Below are positions 27,705-36,885 of a stretch of 64,000 bases of DNA, piece by piece. The stretch spans positions 1 through 64,000 of the forward strand of contig NZ_JAYWTM010000020.1 of the NCBI RefSeq assembly GCF_036016195.1, given 5' to 3'. The position numbers and the translations under genes were made by a program. Below the pieces are notes generated by a model that searched no databases, was not told the origin of the DNA, and was given only the letters and a program-made list of their open reading frames with translations. This DNA comes from Brenneria populi. Lineage in GTDB: Bacteria; Pseudomonadota; Gammaproteobacteria; Enterobacterales; Enterobacteriaceae. Position 1 is the first letter of the stretch; every line of letters starts with the position of its first letter.

Positions 27705-28189
27705 ATTCTCTTTCCCTTTTTCATGATTGCCGCAAAATCCAAAACAGATACAACCTTCCCCAGCGCATAGGCCGATAGCCCCTGATTTTTTGTCGGGGCT
27801 GCGAACGATACCTGAGCGCCGGGGCGGCAGCCGTTGAGGTGTAGTGGGGCTTCGGTTGTGCTCTCTGAGCAGCCGCCCGCTTGCGCGGGTTATCCCCCGG
27901 ATCGTCCTGATCCCCCTCCGGTATCGGTTCAAGTTCTCCTGTGAGTGAAAGTGGGTTGAATTTAAGGTGTCAGAATCTCTCCATGCGTTGGCGCAGTTGA
28001 ATTGTCTGGTGCAGTCAAAAGGCGCTGGTGCGTCACTTTCCCGCTTTGCGCGGTTAAAGTGACGCACTGGACTGGCGCAGTGATTGAGAATTGAAATGCT
28101 GGTGCAAGATAGCGGTCACGCGGCAGCAAAGCCTTACGGCAATGCAGGCCGTTGCCCGTCACGTTTATAGGCTGGTGCAGAAGTGAAGG

Positions 28190-28234
28190 ATGACCTTAAC
28201 CGTCTGTTAGACGGTCCGGCAGTTTGCAAAGGTA
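28190..28234 (+). repeat. Repeat shared with the second element (copy 1)
   Basis: ATGACCTTAACCG ... GTCCGGCAGTTTGCAAAGGTA; the matching copy at 38751-38791 shares the two blocks with a different short middle. The middle here is a small hairpin CCGTCT-GTT-AGACGG. The frame through the segment is short and ends at 28246. It links this island with the element remnant to its right. Confidence 0.5.
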
Positions 28235-28425
28235 GCCGCCGGTAAGGGATTGACCATCCTGATTCATCAGGCGCTTCTCTCAGGTCATAAAGCATTTTGT
28301 GCAGGTGCAAACTTACACCCGTGGCAACAAGGCAGAAAGGGGAAACTGTTTTTTGCTTTTATAGAGTTGTTTGTTGATTTTTTCGTCATTTTATGAATGA
28401 CAAGCTGCCGCGCTTCGCTTGCCTT

Positions 28426-28467
28426 CTCCCGTCCCGTTATCCGCGTTCGCCGATAACGGGACGGGAG
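28426..28467. terminator. Strong hairpin between island operons
   Basis: 16-bp perfect stem (CTCCCGTCCCGTTATC and its complement) with a 10-nt loop, followed on the plus strand by GAGATTGTTTT. It is just beyond the stop of the Ner-like gene on the minus strand and probably ends that transcript. Confidence 0.5.
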
Positions 28468-28480
28468 AGATTGTTTTACT

Positions 28481-28702
28481 TTAGTGCACCTCTGGCTTGC
28501 GGTAACGGGAAGGCCAGATTTCCGCAGGCGCAACACCCAACGCTTCCGCAATCAGCCGTTCTCCCTTGGGCCAGTGTTTTGTCAGCGCATTCGCCAGCGT
28601 GGAAGAGGCCAGCCCCGCGTTACGCGAAACCGCTGCCATCGACGTTCCGCGCTTTTTCAGCGCCGCAATAATATCGGCGGGATGCCAGTCCTGTTGGTTC
28701 AT
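28481..28702 (-). CDS. Ner/Nlp-like DNA-binding protein
   Basis: 73 aa. The whole chain is a helix-turn-helix domain of the phage Mu Ner / SfsB (Nlp) type: WHPADIIAALKKRGTSMAAVSRNAGLASSTLANAL followed by WPKGERLIAEALGVAPAEIWPSRY. A probable repressor of the island's own promoters. It overlaps the upstream gene by 4 bp (ATGA). Confidence 0.85.
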   Translation of the reverse strand: MNQQDWHPADIIAALKKRGTSMAAVSRNAGLASSTLANALTKHWPKGERLIAEALGVAPAEIWPSRYRKPEVH

Positions 28703-29160
28703 GCGACCACCTCATCAATGCATTTCACGCCGTCAGCAGTGCGTATCCAGCGCGGAGCTTTCAATTCAGCGGCAAAGTAATCAACCAGTTCCGCCAGGAG
28801 CCAGCGCAACTGTTCTTCCGCTTGTGGCGGAAACATCCGGCAAAGCAGAAGTTGAGTCAGGGTAAAACAGTAATCGCAAAGCGTATCCGCATCAGGGGCA
28901 AAACGAGGAGAGTTTGTGGGCAAGGTATCAACGGTCAGACTGTCTATCAGGTGAGGCGGAATGGGATCGCATAGGCCCGGTTTCAGCAGCGCAAGACCGG
29001 CGGCAAGCCGACCGCAGAGGGCCATCTTCAGTACAGGATCGTAGCATTCCGCCTGAGTATCTGCGCACTTTTCACAATGGTCGGCCAGTACGATGAAATC
29101 CGTGGCGGCGCTGAAAGGAACGGTAAGTAACGGATGAGTTTGATCGAGGGTTGTAGCCAT
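28699..29160 (-). CDS. Hypothetical island protein
   Basis: 153 aa, acidic and cysteine-containing (CEKCADTQAEC; CDYC), without a signal peptide or membrane segment. A strong GGAGG ribosome site lies 7 bp before the ATG. I do not recognise the family. It is coupled to the Ner-like gene and is the first gene after the P4-like RNA leader, so it is probably regulated by it. Confidence 0.65.
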   Translation of the reverse strand: MATTLDQTHPLLTVPFSAATDFIVLADHCEKCADTQAECYDPVLKMALCGRLAAGLALLKPGLCDPIPPHLIDSLTVDTLPTNSPRFAPDADTLCDYCFTLTQLLLCRMFPPQAEEQLRWLLAELVDYFAAELKAPRWIRTADGVKCIDEVVA

Positions 29161-29170
29161 AAGGCAGCCT

Positions 29171-29403
29171 CCAGTATGTGATGTTTAAACCACCACCGAA
29201 GAGACCAATCTTACGGGTGGTGGACTGAACGGAGTTGGTCTTACCGGCCATACTGGAACCGGCGCACCTTGCGGTGCCCCCGCCCAGCCCACCATAATTC
29301 GGCATAGCTAAGCATTACGACATAAAAAAAGACGCAAGGCGCGTCATATGTCGCCAGTATGGTATTCGGGAGACCAATCCCGGCACCTGATTTTGCAGGT
29401 GCC
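29171..29403 (-). ncRNA. P4-like immunity leader with seqA/seqB/seqC-type complementary segments
   Basis: Read on the minus strand, three segments occur in order: GATTGGTCTC ... CCATACTGG (29380-29354), its approximate complement CCAGTATGGCCGGTAAGACC (29256-29237), and a second pairing partner with GATTGGTCTC and CATACTGG (29210-29171). This is the layout of phage P4 seqA - cI RNA (seqB) - seqC, where processed CI RNA pairs with the flanking leader and causes early termination. Hairpins GGCACCTG/CAGGTGCC (29382-29403) and CCGCGA/TCGCGG (29415-29431) lie at the start of the region. A 77-codon frame (29072-29305) runs through it but is best explained by RNA conservation. Confidence 0.6.
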
Positions 29404-29600
29404 TATAAAAGATACCGCGATTGATTCGCGGCGGCAAGGAGTATCCTTGTTTCGGCAGGCTGATTAATGACTTTCATCAAGGAATTAAGGTGCTTATACT
29501 ACCTCAACCAATTATCTCGACAGTACACTTATTCATTTCCCTGATATAGCTAAAAAACACAGGGAATTATTCAGGCAGTAGCAGCCATCAGGTTTGCCCC
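29404..29600. other. Divergent promoter region of hsdR and the P4-like leader
   Basis: About 200 bp with small hairpins (AAGGA-GTA-TCCTT at 29437-29449) and AT-rich stretches. Promoters in both directions are expected, one leftward for the RNA leader and one rightward for hsdR. No gene seen. Confidence 0.5.
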
Positions 29601-32573
29601 ATGACAACAACAGAAAAGCAGATCGAACAGGACTTAATCGGCAAACTGGCCGACCTTAAATATGTTTATCGTTCTGATATCCGCGATCGTGACGCACTGG
29701 AGCACAATTTCCGCGAGAAGTTCGAAGCGCTGAACCGTGTACATCTGACCGATGGTGAGTTTTCCCGCCTGATGGAGAAGATCGTCAGTCAGGACGTATT
29801 TGTAGCTGCAACGCAACTTCGCGAGCACAGCAGCTTTGAACGCGACGACGGTACACCCCTTCACTACACGCTGGTGAATATTAAAGACTGGTGCAAAAAC
29901 ACCTTTGAATGTGTTAACCAGCTACGGATAAACACCGACAACAGCCACCACCGCTATGACGTGCTGCTACTGATCAACGGCATTCCGGTGGTGCAGATCG
30001 AACTGAAAGCGCTGGCGATCAGTCCGCGTCGCGCCATGCAGCAGATAGTCGATTATAAAAATGATCCCGGTAACGGTTACGACCGTACTCTGCTTTGTTT
30101 CCTGCAACTGTTTATCGTCAGCAACCGCAGCGATACGTGGTATTTCGCCAACAATAATAACCGCCACTTCAGCTTTGATGCGGACGAACGTTTTCTGCCG
30201 CTTTACCAGCTTGCCGATGAAAGCAACCGAAAAATCACTCAGCTTGATGCGTTTGCCGGTAAATTTCTCGCTAAATGTACGCTCGGTGAAACGATCAGCC
30301 GCTATATGGTGCTGGTCGCCAGCGAACAGAAACTGCTGATGATGCGGCCCTATCAGATTTACGCTGTGCAGGCTATTGTGGACTGTATCCACCAACGCCG
30401 GGGCAATGGCTATATCTGGCATACCACCGGCAGCGGCAAAACGCTAACTTCCTTCAAGGCATCGACGCTGCTAAAGGATAACCCTGATATCGAAAAGTGC
30501 CTGTTTGTCGTCGATCGTAAGGATCTCGATCGGCAGACCCGTGAGGAATTTAACCGGTTTCAGGCCGGATGCGTAGAGGAAAATACGAATACCGAAGCGC
30601 TGGTCCGGCGTTTATTATCGGACGATTACGCCGATAAGGTGATCGTTACAACCATTCAAAAACTCGGTCTGGCGCTGGACGGTAACAGCAAACGCAACTA
30701 TAAAGCGCGACTTGAGCCGCTGCGCCATAAGCGCATGGTCTTTATATTCGACGAGTGCCACCGCTCACAGTTCGGTGATAACCATCAGGCCATTAAAGAA
30801 TTTTTCCCCAACGCCCAGCTATTCGGTTTTACCGGTACGCCTATTTTTCCGGAAAACGGGACTTACAAACAGATTGACGGGCAGGAAAAATCCATTGTCA
30901 CCACGGCGGATGTGTTCCAAAAGCAGCTTCACGCTTATACCATCACCCACGCGATAGAGGATCGTAACGTTCTGCGTTTCCATGTCGACTATTACAAAGC
31001 GGAAGGAAAAGCCAGTCTGAAACCCGGAGAAATGCTGGCGCAGGAGGCCGTGGTTAGGGCGATTTTGGATAAACACGATACCGCCACCGCCGGACGGAAA
31101 TTTAATGCCATTCTGGCAACCGCATCAATTAACAACGCCATTGAGTATCACCGCCTGTTTCAGGATATTCAGGCGTTGCGGCTGATGGAAGAAAGTTCGT
31201 TTACGCCGCTGAATGTAGCTTGCGTGTTCTCCCCACCTGCCGATGGTAACAAAGACGTCCAGCAGATACAGGAAGATCTGCCGCAGGAAAAAGCAGATAA
31301 CGAAGATGCGCCAGAAGAGAAAAAAGCCGCGTTGAAAGCGATCATCGCCGATTACAACACCCGCTACGGCACTAACCACGATATCAATAATTTTGATCTG
31401 TATTATCAGGACGTTCAGACACGCATTAAAGCGCAACAGTACCCAAATCAGGATTATCCCCACGAGCAGAAAATTGATGTGGTGATTGTGGTCGATATGC
31501 TGCTGACCGGTTTCGATTCCAAATTCCTGAATACGCTATATGTGGATAAGAATCTGAAATATCACGGTTTGATTCAGGCATTTTCCCGCACCAATCGCGT
31601 GTTGAACGACACCAAGCCTTACGGCAATGTGCTGGATTTCCGCCAGCAGCAGGATGCGGTTAACGACGCTATCGCGCTGTTTTCCGGTGAGAAGCAAGAA
31701 CACGCCAGAGAAATCTGGCTGGTTGACCCCGCGCCGGTGGTCATCGACAAACTGGAACAAGCGGTCGCCACGCTGGACAGCTTTATGACATCTCAGGGTT
31801 TGCCCTGCGCGCCGGAAGAAGTGGCGAATCTGAGAGGGGATGAGGCCCGTAGTCAGTTTATTAACCTGTTTAAAGAGGTGCAGCGGCTAAAAACCCAGCT
31901 TGATCAATATACCGATCTGACGCTGGAGAATACCGCCAGTATTGAACAGGCTCTGCCGGAAGATACGTTACGCGCTTTCCGTGGCGTGTATCTGGAAACA
32001 GCGCAACGTCTGAAAGCACAGCGGGAAAAAAATGACGATACCATCGCTCGTGAAGTGCAAGAGCTGGATTTCGAGTTCGTACTGTTTGCTTCAGCGGTAA
32101 TTGATTATGACTACATTATGAGCTTGCTGGCACGTTATACCCAGAACAAGCCCGGCAAGCAGAAGATGACCCGTGAGCAATTGATTGGCTTGATTTGCGC
32201 TGAGGCCAAATTTATCGATGAGCGCGAGGAAATCACGGCCTATATCGATACGCTTAAAGCGGGCGAAGGAATGAGTGAGGAAGAGATACGTCAAGGGTAT
32301 GAAGAGTTTAAAGCGCAGAAATTTACCCGCGAACTGGCAACCGTGGCGGAACGGCACGGACTGGACAGCACCGCGTTGCAGGCGTTTGTCGATGGGATTA
32401 TGCAGCGGATGATTTTCGACGGCGAGCAACTGAGCGATTTGCTGGCACCGCTGGATCTGGGCTGGAAGGCGAGAACGCAGAAGAGTCTGGCGTTGATGGA
32501 AGATTTAGCGCCGTTGTTGCATAAGCTGGCGCAGGGGCGTGAGATTTCGGGGTTGGCGGCGTATGAGCAGTGA
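29601..32573 (+). CDS. hsdR: Type I restriction enzyme, R (translocase/nuclease) subunit
   Basis: 990 aa. N-terminal PD-(D/E)xK nuclease (YDVLLLINGIPVVQIELKA, about residues 118-136), then SF2 helicase motor with Walker A HTTGSGKTLTS, DEAD-box variant FDECHRSQFGD, motif III FTGTP and motif VI AFSRTNRVLN, and a C-terminal helical domain that docks on the methylase. It translocates and cleaves unmodified DNA. First gene of hsdR-hsdS-prrC-hsdM; hsdS starts inside its last codons. Confidence 0.96.
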   Translation: MTTTEKQIEQDLIGKLADLKYVYRSDIRDRDALEHNFREKFEALNRVHLTDGEFSRLMEKIVSQDVFVAATQLREHSSFERDDGTPLHYTLVNIKDWCKNTFECVNQLRINTDNSHHRYDVLLLINGIPVVQIELKALAISPRRAMQQIVDYKNDPGNGYDRTLLCFLQLFIVSNRSDTWYFANNNNRHFSFDADERFLPLYQLADESNRKITQLDAFAGKFLAKCTLGETISRYMVLVASEQKLLMMRPYQIYAVQAIVDCIHQRRGNGYIWHTTGSGKTLTSFKASTLLKDNPDIEKCLFVVDRKDLDRQTREEFNRFQAGCVEENTNTEALVRRLLSDDYADKVIVTTIQKLGLALDGNSKRNYKARLEPLRHKRMVFIFDECHRSQFGDNHQAIKEFFPNAQLFGFTGTPIFPENGTYKQIDGQEKSIVTTADVFQKQLHAYTITHAIEDRNVLRFHVDYYKAEGKASLKPGEMLAQEAVVRAILDKHDTATAGRKFNAILATASINNAIEYHRLFQDIQALRLMEESSFTPLNVACVFSPPADGNKDVQQIQEDLPQEKADNEDAPEEKKAALKAIIADYNTRYGTNHDINNFDLYYQDVQTRIKAQQYPNQDYPHEQKIDVVIVVDMLLTGFDSKFLNTLYVDKNLKYHGLIQAFSRTNRVLNDTKPYGNVLDFRQQQDAVNDAIALFSGEKQEHAREIWLVDPAPVVIDKLEQAVATLDSFMTSQGLPCAPEEVANLRGDEARSQFINLFKEVQRLKTQLDQYTDLTLENTASIEQALPEDTLRAFRGVYLETAQRLKAQREKNDDTIAREVQELDFEFVLFASAVIDYDYIMSLLARYTQNKPGKQKMTREQLIGLICAEAKFIDEREEITAYIDTLKAGEGMSEEEIRQGYEEFKAQKFTRELATVAERHGLDSTALQAFVDGIMQRMIFDGEQLSDLLAPLDLGWKARTQKSLALMEDLAPLLHKLAQGREISGLAAYEQ

Positions 32574-33888
32574 GATGAAGATTAAGACAAAAAATGGTAA
32601 TGTGCCGGAGTTAAGGTTTCCTGAGTTCAACAATGCTCCTGAATGGAAATCTTGTGGATTCTATGAGTTATTAAATGAAATTATTGATTTCAGAGGAAGA
32701 ACACCACTCAAACTCGGGATGGAGTGGGGTGGTGGAAATATTATCAGTCTTTCTGCTAATAATGTGAAAAATGGATATATTGATTACACAGCTGAATGTA
32801 ACTTAGGGAGTCAATCGTTGTATGAAAAATGGATGGGAAAGGTAAATATTGAGAAAAATGACATTGTATTTACAATGGAAGCTCCTTTGGGTAATGCCCT
32901 TCTTATCCCTGACTCAGAAAAATATATATTGAGCCAAAGAGTTGTTGCTTTTAAAACAAAAAAACAAGTCAACAATAATTTCCTTATTCAACTCATTTGG
33001 GATAGTCAATTTCAATACCTGATTGACAGACTTTCAACTGGTTCTACAGCAAAAGGGATAAATCAAAGCTCTTTAAAAAAGGTTTATATAAAGTTACCAA
33101 CTAAGGAAGAACAGAAAAAAATTGCTGATTGTCTTTCTTCGCTTGATAACGTTATTTTATTACAAGCAAAGAAAATTGATGCACTTCAACAGCATAAAAA
33201 GGGACTGATGCAGAAGCTGTTTCCGGCTGAGGGGGAGATGGTGCCGGAGTTGCGGTTTGGTAAGCTTCAATCCGAGTGGGATATTGACATATTTAGTTCT
33301 GTATTTGAGATCATTGATGGAGATAGAGGGAAAAACTATCCAAAATCAGATGAATTTAGTAATAAGGGATTTTGTATCTTCCTTAATGCTAAGAATGTTA
33401 CTAAACATGGTTTTAGATTTGAAGAGAAGCAATTCATTACAGAAGACAAAGATAGAGTTTTAGGGAAGGGGAAATTACAACGTTTGGATGTTGTTTTGAC
33501 AACCAGAGGTTCTATTGGGCAATTTGCTTTTTTTTCTGAAGAAATTCCATTTGAGCATATGCGGATAAATTCCGGAATGGTTATCTTAAGAATAAAATGC
33601 AATAAAATCATTGCCGATTATTTATATTTTTTTTGCAAATCAGATGTCATGTCACAGCATATTAAGAAATCAGCTTTTGGAAATGCGCAACAGCAACTGA
33701 CTGTCGCCCAGATAAAAAACTTTATTATTAATTTTCCAAATGTATATGAGCAAAGAAAAATCGCCGATTGTCTTTCTTCTCTTGACGAGTTGATCAACGA
33801 CGAAACCCAAAAACTAACCACCCTCAAAACCCACAAAACCGGCCTGATGCAGCAGCTTTTCCCCGCAATGGATGAGGTTAACGCATGA
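32563..33888 (+). CDS. hsdS: Type I restriction-modification specificity subunit
   Basis: 441 aa from ATG 32563 (MSSEMKIKTKNGNVPELRF). Two target-recognition domains, each followed by a conserved helical spacer: EEQKKIADCLSSLDNVI ... HKKGLMQKLFP and YEQRKIADCLSSLDELI ... HKTGLMQQLFP. Each half recognises one part of a bipartite target. The recognition domains are much more AT-rich than the flanking genes and the spacers, as expected for domains exchanged by recombination. It overlaps hsdR and prrC by 4 bp or more. Confidence 0.95.
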   Translation: MSSEMKIKTKNGNVPELRFPEFNNAPEWKSCGFYELLNEIIDFRGRTPLKLGMEWGGGNIISLSANNVKNGYIDYTAECNLGSQSLYEKWMGKVNIEKNDIVFTMEAPLGNALLIPDSEKYILSQRVVAFKTKKQVNNNFLIQLIWDSQFQYLIDRLSTGSTAKGINQSSLKKVYIKLPTKEEQKKIADCLSSLDNVILLQAKKIDALQQHKKGLMQKLFPAEGEMVPELRFGKLQSEWDIDIFSSVFEIIDGDRGKNYPKSDEFSNKGFCIFLNAKNVTKHGFRFEEKQFITEDKDRVLGKGKLQRLDVVLTTRGSIGQFAFFSEEIPFEHMRINSGMVILRIKCNKIIADYLYFFCKSDVMSQHIKKSAFGNAQQQLTVAQIKNFIINFPNVYEQRKIADCLSSLDELINDETQKLTTLKTHKTGLMQQLFPAMDEVNA

Positions 33889-35099
33889 GTGACAAACCTA
33901 AAATCTACAGTTATAAAACTATAGAGCGCGTCGTTACCCGCCTGCGCGATGACCTGAACAATACTGACTTTGTGCTGCTCTACGCCTATAACGGTACCGG
34001 GAAAACGCGCCTGTCAATGGCCTTTAAGGACAAGGGGAAAAAGAAATCCCGTCGCCCGGCTACCGTTAACGACCACGTGATGCAGCCGCTTGTCATTGAA
34101 GAAATTCAGGGCGATACACTATATTTTAACGCCTATACTGAGGATTTGTTCTATTGGGACAACGATCTCAACGCCGATACTGAACGTGTATTACGCATCA
34201 ATTCAGCGTCAAAATTCTTTGCTGGCCTGCGGGACCTGGCGCTGGAAGAGAAAATCTTTGCTTACCTTGAACGCTATGCGAATTTTGATTTTCGCATTGA
34301 TTATGAAGAATGGACCGTCACGTTCTCCCGCGGCGACGCAACAAATATTAAGGTCTCGCGTGGCGAGGAGAATATTTTTATCTGGTGCATCTATCTGGCA
34401 ATCTGCGAACTGGCGATTGACGGCGACGAAACCGGTCCTTATCACTGGGTGAAATATCTGTATATTGACGATCCTATTTCGTCACTGGATGATAATAATG
34501 CTATTGCCGTCGCCAGCGATCTGGCGCAACTGCTTAAACGTGGAAAAGACAAACTGAAAATAGTGATCTCTTCGCATCACGGTCTGTTTTTCAACGTGAT
34601 GTGTAATGAACTAAAAAAACTGTCGCACAAGAAATATTTCTTTCATAGTGAAAAAACATTAGGCAAGTATACGCTACGCGCCACTGACGATACTCCGTTT
34701 CTTCATCATGTGGCTATGTTAAGTGAATTGCAGCAGGCAGTGACTCTGGATACTGCAATAGCCCCTAAATTGTATACTCACCATTTTAATATGCTGCGCA
34801 GCATTCTGGAAAGAACAGCGACTTTCTTTGGCTATGATGACTTCTCCGCCTGTATCCACGGCGTGGAAGATGAAGTGCTATATGGCCGTGCCCTCAACCT
34901 GTTAAGTCACGGAAAATATTCGGCTTATGAGCCAAGGATAATGGGCGATGATACCAAAGACTTATTTAAAAATATCCTGAGTGCATTTCTGGCAAAATAT
35001 GAATTTGCGTTACCGGAGCTGCTGGCCGAAAAACCACAGCCGCCCGCCGCACAACCGGAAATCCCCGTTGAACTCCCTGAATCTGTGGATCACGCATGA
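33885..35099 (+). CDS. prrC: PrrC-type anticodon nuclease (AAA/ABC ATPase)
   Basis: 404 aa, close to the 396 aa of E. coli PrrC. The N-terminal ABC ATPase has Walker A YAYNGTGKTRLSMAF (33-47), the PrrC-specific FNAYTEDLFYWDNDL (81-95), an ABC signature VSRGEENIF (157-165) and Walker B YLYIDDPISSLDD (191-203). The C-terminal nuclease has R305-x3-E309 (LRSILERTATFFGY) and H342 (LLSHGKYS), in the spacing of the PrrC catalytic triad Arg320-Glu324-His356. PrrC cuts tRNA-Lys at the wobble base when its cognate type I system is inhibited by a phage peptide. It overlaps hsdS and hsdM by 4 bp each, fitting a latent toxin held by HsdRMS. Confidence 0.9.
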   Translation: MSDKPKIYSYKTIERVVTRLRDDLNNTDFVLLYAYNGTGKTRLSMAFKDKGKKKSRRPATVNDHVMQPLVIEEIQGDTLYFNAYTEDLFYWDNDLNADTERVLRINSASKFFAGLRDLALEEKIFAYLERYANFDFRIDYEEWTVTFSRGDATNIKVSRGEENIFIWCIYLAICELAIDGDETGPYHWVKYLYIDDPISSLDDNNAIAVASDLAQLLKRGKDKLKIVISSHHGLFFNVMCNELKKLSHKKYFFHSEKTLGKYTLRATDDTPFLHHVAMLSELQQAVTLDTAIAPKLYTHHFNMLRSILERTATFFGYDDFSACIHGVEDEVLYGRALNLLSHGKYSAYEPRIMGDDTKDLFKNILSAFLAKYEFALPELLAEKPQPPAAQPEIPVELPESVDHA

Positions 35100-36706
35100 C
35101 TGAACAAGACCAAAAACAACTGGGCGATACCCTGTGGAACATCGCTGACAATCTGCGCGGCGCAATGAATGCCGATGACTTTCGTGATTACATGCTGTCA
35201 TTTCTATTCTTGCGTTACCTGTCGGATAACTACGAAACTGCCGCGAAAAAAGAACTAGGTCCGGATTATCCGAGCACTGAAGACTCACCCATTGCTCCTT
35301 TAAACCGGTGGTATCAAAATAATCCTAATGACATCAAAGATTTTGAAGCAATGATGCGCCGTAGGGTTCATTACGTTATTGAACCGAAATACCTGTGGAG
35401 CAGCATCGCCGAAATGGCCCGCACACAGGATAAAGAGTTACTTCGTACGCTGGATAAAGGGTTTGACTATATAGAAAATCAATCCTTTGCAAGTACCTTT
35501 CAGGGACTATTTTCTGAAATTAACCTGACGTCCGATAAACTCGGCAAAAAATACGAGGAACGGAATACCCGGCTATGCGTCATCATTAGCGAAATTTCGA
35601 AAAGTATCGCTAAGTTTTCCACTAGTAGCGATATTCTGGGTGATGCCTACGAATATCTGATCGGACAGTTTGCTGCCGGATCTGGTAAAAAAGCGGGCGA
35701 ATTTTACACCCCGCAGCAAATCTCCAGCATCCTTTCCGAGATTGTCACTCTCGACAGTCAAGATCCGACGACTGGAAAGAAAAAGCGACTTGATCAAGTA
35801 CTCGATTTTGCCTGCGGTTCCGGTTCATTGCTGCTAAATGTGCGCAACAAACTTGGCGCACACGGCATCGGCAAAATTTATGGTCAGGAAAAGAACATTA
35901 CCACCTACAACCTCGCACGCATGAACATGTTGCTGCATGGTGTGAAGGATTCCGAATTTGAGATTTTCCACGGCGACTCATTGCGTAATGACTGGGATAT
36001 TCTGAAAGAAGCCAATCCTGCCCATAAAATGCACTTTGACGCCGTAGTGGCTAATCCACCTTTCAGCTATCGTTGGGAGCCAAACGAAGCGATGGGAGAG
36101 GATTTCCGTTTCAAAAACTACGGGCTTGCGCCCAAATCCGCTGCCGATTTCGCCTTTCTGCTGCACGGTTTCCACTTTCTGTCTCCAGAAGGCACCATGG
36201 CGATTATCCTACCGCACGGCGTCCTGTTTCGTGGCGGTGCGGAACAGCGTATCCGGCGTAAGTTATTGGAAGATGGCAATATAGATACGGTGATTGGCCT
36301 GCCTGCCAACCTGTTTTTCTCGACGGGTATTCCGGTCTGTATCCTCGTGCTGAAAAAGTGCAAAAAACCGGATGACGTATTATTTATCAACGCCAGTTCC
36401 AGTGAATATTTTGACAAAGGAAAACGCCAGAACCGTCTTAATAAAGATCACATCAGTAAGATTGTCGATACTTACCAGTTCCGCAAGGAAGAGGAGCGTT
36501 ACTCTCGTCGTGTCTCATTGGATGAGATAAAAAAGAACGACTATAACCTGAATATTTCTCGCTATATCAGCACGGCCATGCCAGAGAAAAAAATCGATCT
36601 AGCAACAGTAAACAACCAACTAGCAGACTTAGAAAAGGAAATAGCCAAGGCCAGAGATACGCATAACGCGTTTCTTAAAGAGCTTGGGCTTCCTCCTCTT
36701 CCTTGA
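35096..36706 (+). CDS. hsdM: Type I restriction-modification methyltransferase subunit
   Basis: 536 aa N6-adenine methylase. N-terminal HsdM domain (DTLWNIADNLRGAMNADDFRDYMLSF), SAM motif DFACGSGSLLLNV, catalytic NPPF (VVANPPFSYRW), and a C-terminal helical tail. The sequence is of the type IC/EcoprrI group, in keeping with prrC. It is last in the operon; hairpin 36724-36743 follows. Confidence 0.96.
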   Translation: MTEQDQKQLGDTLWNIADNLRGAMNADDFRDYMLSFLFLRYLSDNYETAAKKELGPDYPSTEDSPIAPLNRWYQNNPNDIKDFEAMMRRRVHYVIEPKYLWSSIAEMARTQDKELLRTLDKGFDYIENQSFASTFQGLFSEINLTSDKLGKKYEERNTRLCVIISEISKSIAKFSTSSDILGDAYEYLIGQFAAGSGKKAGEFYTPQQISSILSEIVTLDSQDPTTGKKKRLDQVLDFACGSGSLLLNVRNKLGAHGIGKIYGQEKNITTYNLARMNMLLHGVKDSEFEIFHGDSLRNDWDILKEANPAHKMHFDAVVANPPFSYRWEPNEAMGEDFRFKNYGLAPKSAADFAFLLHGFHFLSPEGTMAIILPHGVLFRGGAEQRIRRKLLEDGNIDTVIGLPANLFFSTGIPVCILVLKKCKKPDDVLFINASSSEYFDKGKRQNRLNKDHISKIVDTYQFRKEEERYSRRVSLDEIKKNDYNLNISRYISTAMPEKKIDLATVNNQLADLEKEIAKARDTHNAFLKELGLPPLP

Positions 36707-36723
36707 AATATTTCTATAAATCA

Positions 36724-36743
36724 GCCCCTGCCCTGGCAGGGGC
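36724..36743 (+). terminator. Hairpin after hsdM
   Basis: GCCCCTGCC-CT-GGCAGGGGC, 17 bp past the stop, followed by an AT-rich but not T-only stretch. Confidence 0.6.
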
Positions 36744-36885
36744 CATAATTCAGATTTCTCCGCCCTTCTCATGTTTTCAGTTTCGTTTATTTTTTATCTT
36801 GAATGTCGATTTATAATAGGCATTAATAAAAACACACAAACCAGACCAACAACTATTGTGTGTAGTGAAAACGCCAGCACTGAAA

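Larger units (their letters stand above)
27705..28480. other. Island intergenic region with hairpins and repeated CTGGTGCA
   Basis: About 775 bp without a convincing gene. CTGGTGCA occurs at 28006-28013, 28099-28106 and 28172-28179, with near copies at 28025 and 28069. A 12-bp perfect inverted repeat GTGCGTCACTTT / AAAGTGACGCAC lies at 28028-28067 with an inner CCGC/GCGG stem. A second, 16-bp perfect stem lies at 28426-28441 / 28452-28467. A segment at 28190-28234 is repeated near 38751. Confidence 0.5.

Noticed and set aside
27705..28067. N-terminal extension of the second recombinase
   Set aside because: The extension is low-quality sequence with hairpins and repeats; a good ribosome site precedes the internal ATG at 27704.
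29072..29305. 77-codon minus-strand frame with GGLGGGTARCAGSSMAGKTN
   Set aside because: It runs exactly through the seqB and seqC segments, so its apparent conservation is better explained by the RNA; its tail also overlaps the next gene in another frame.
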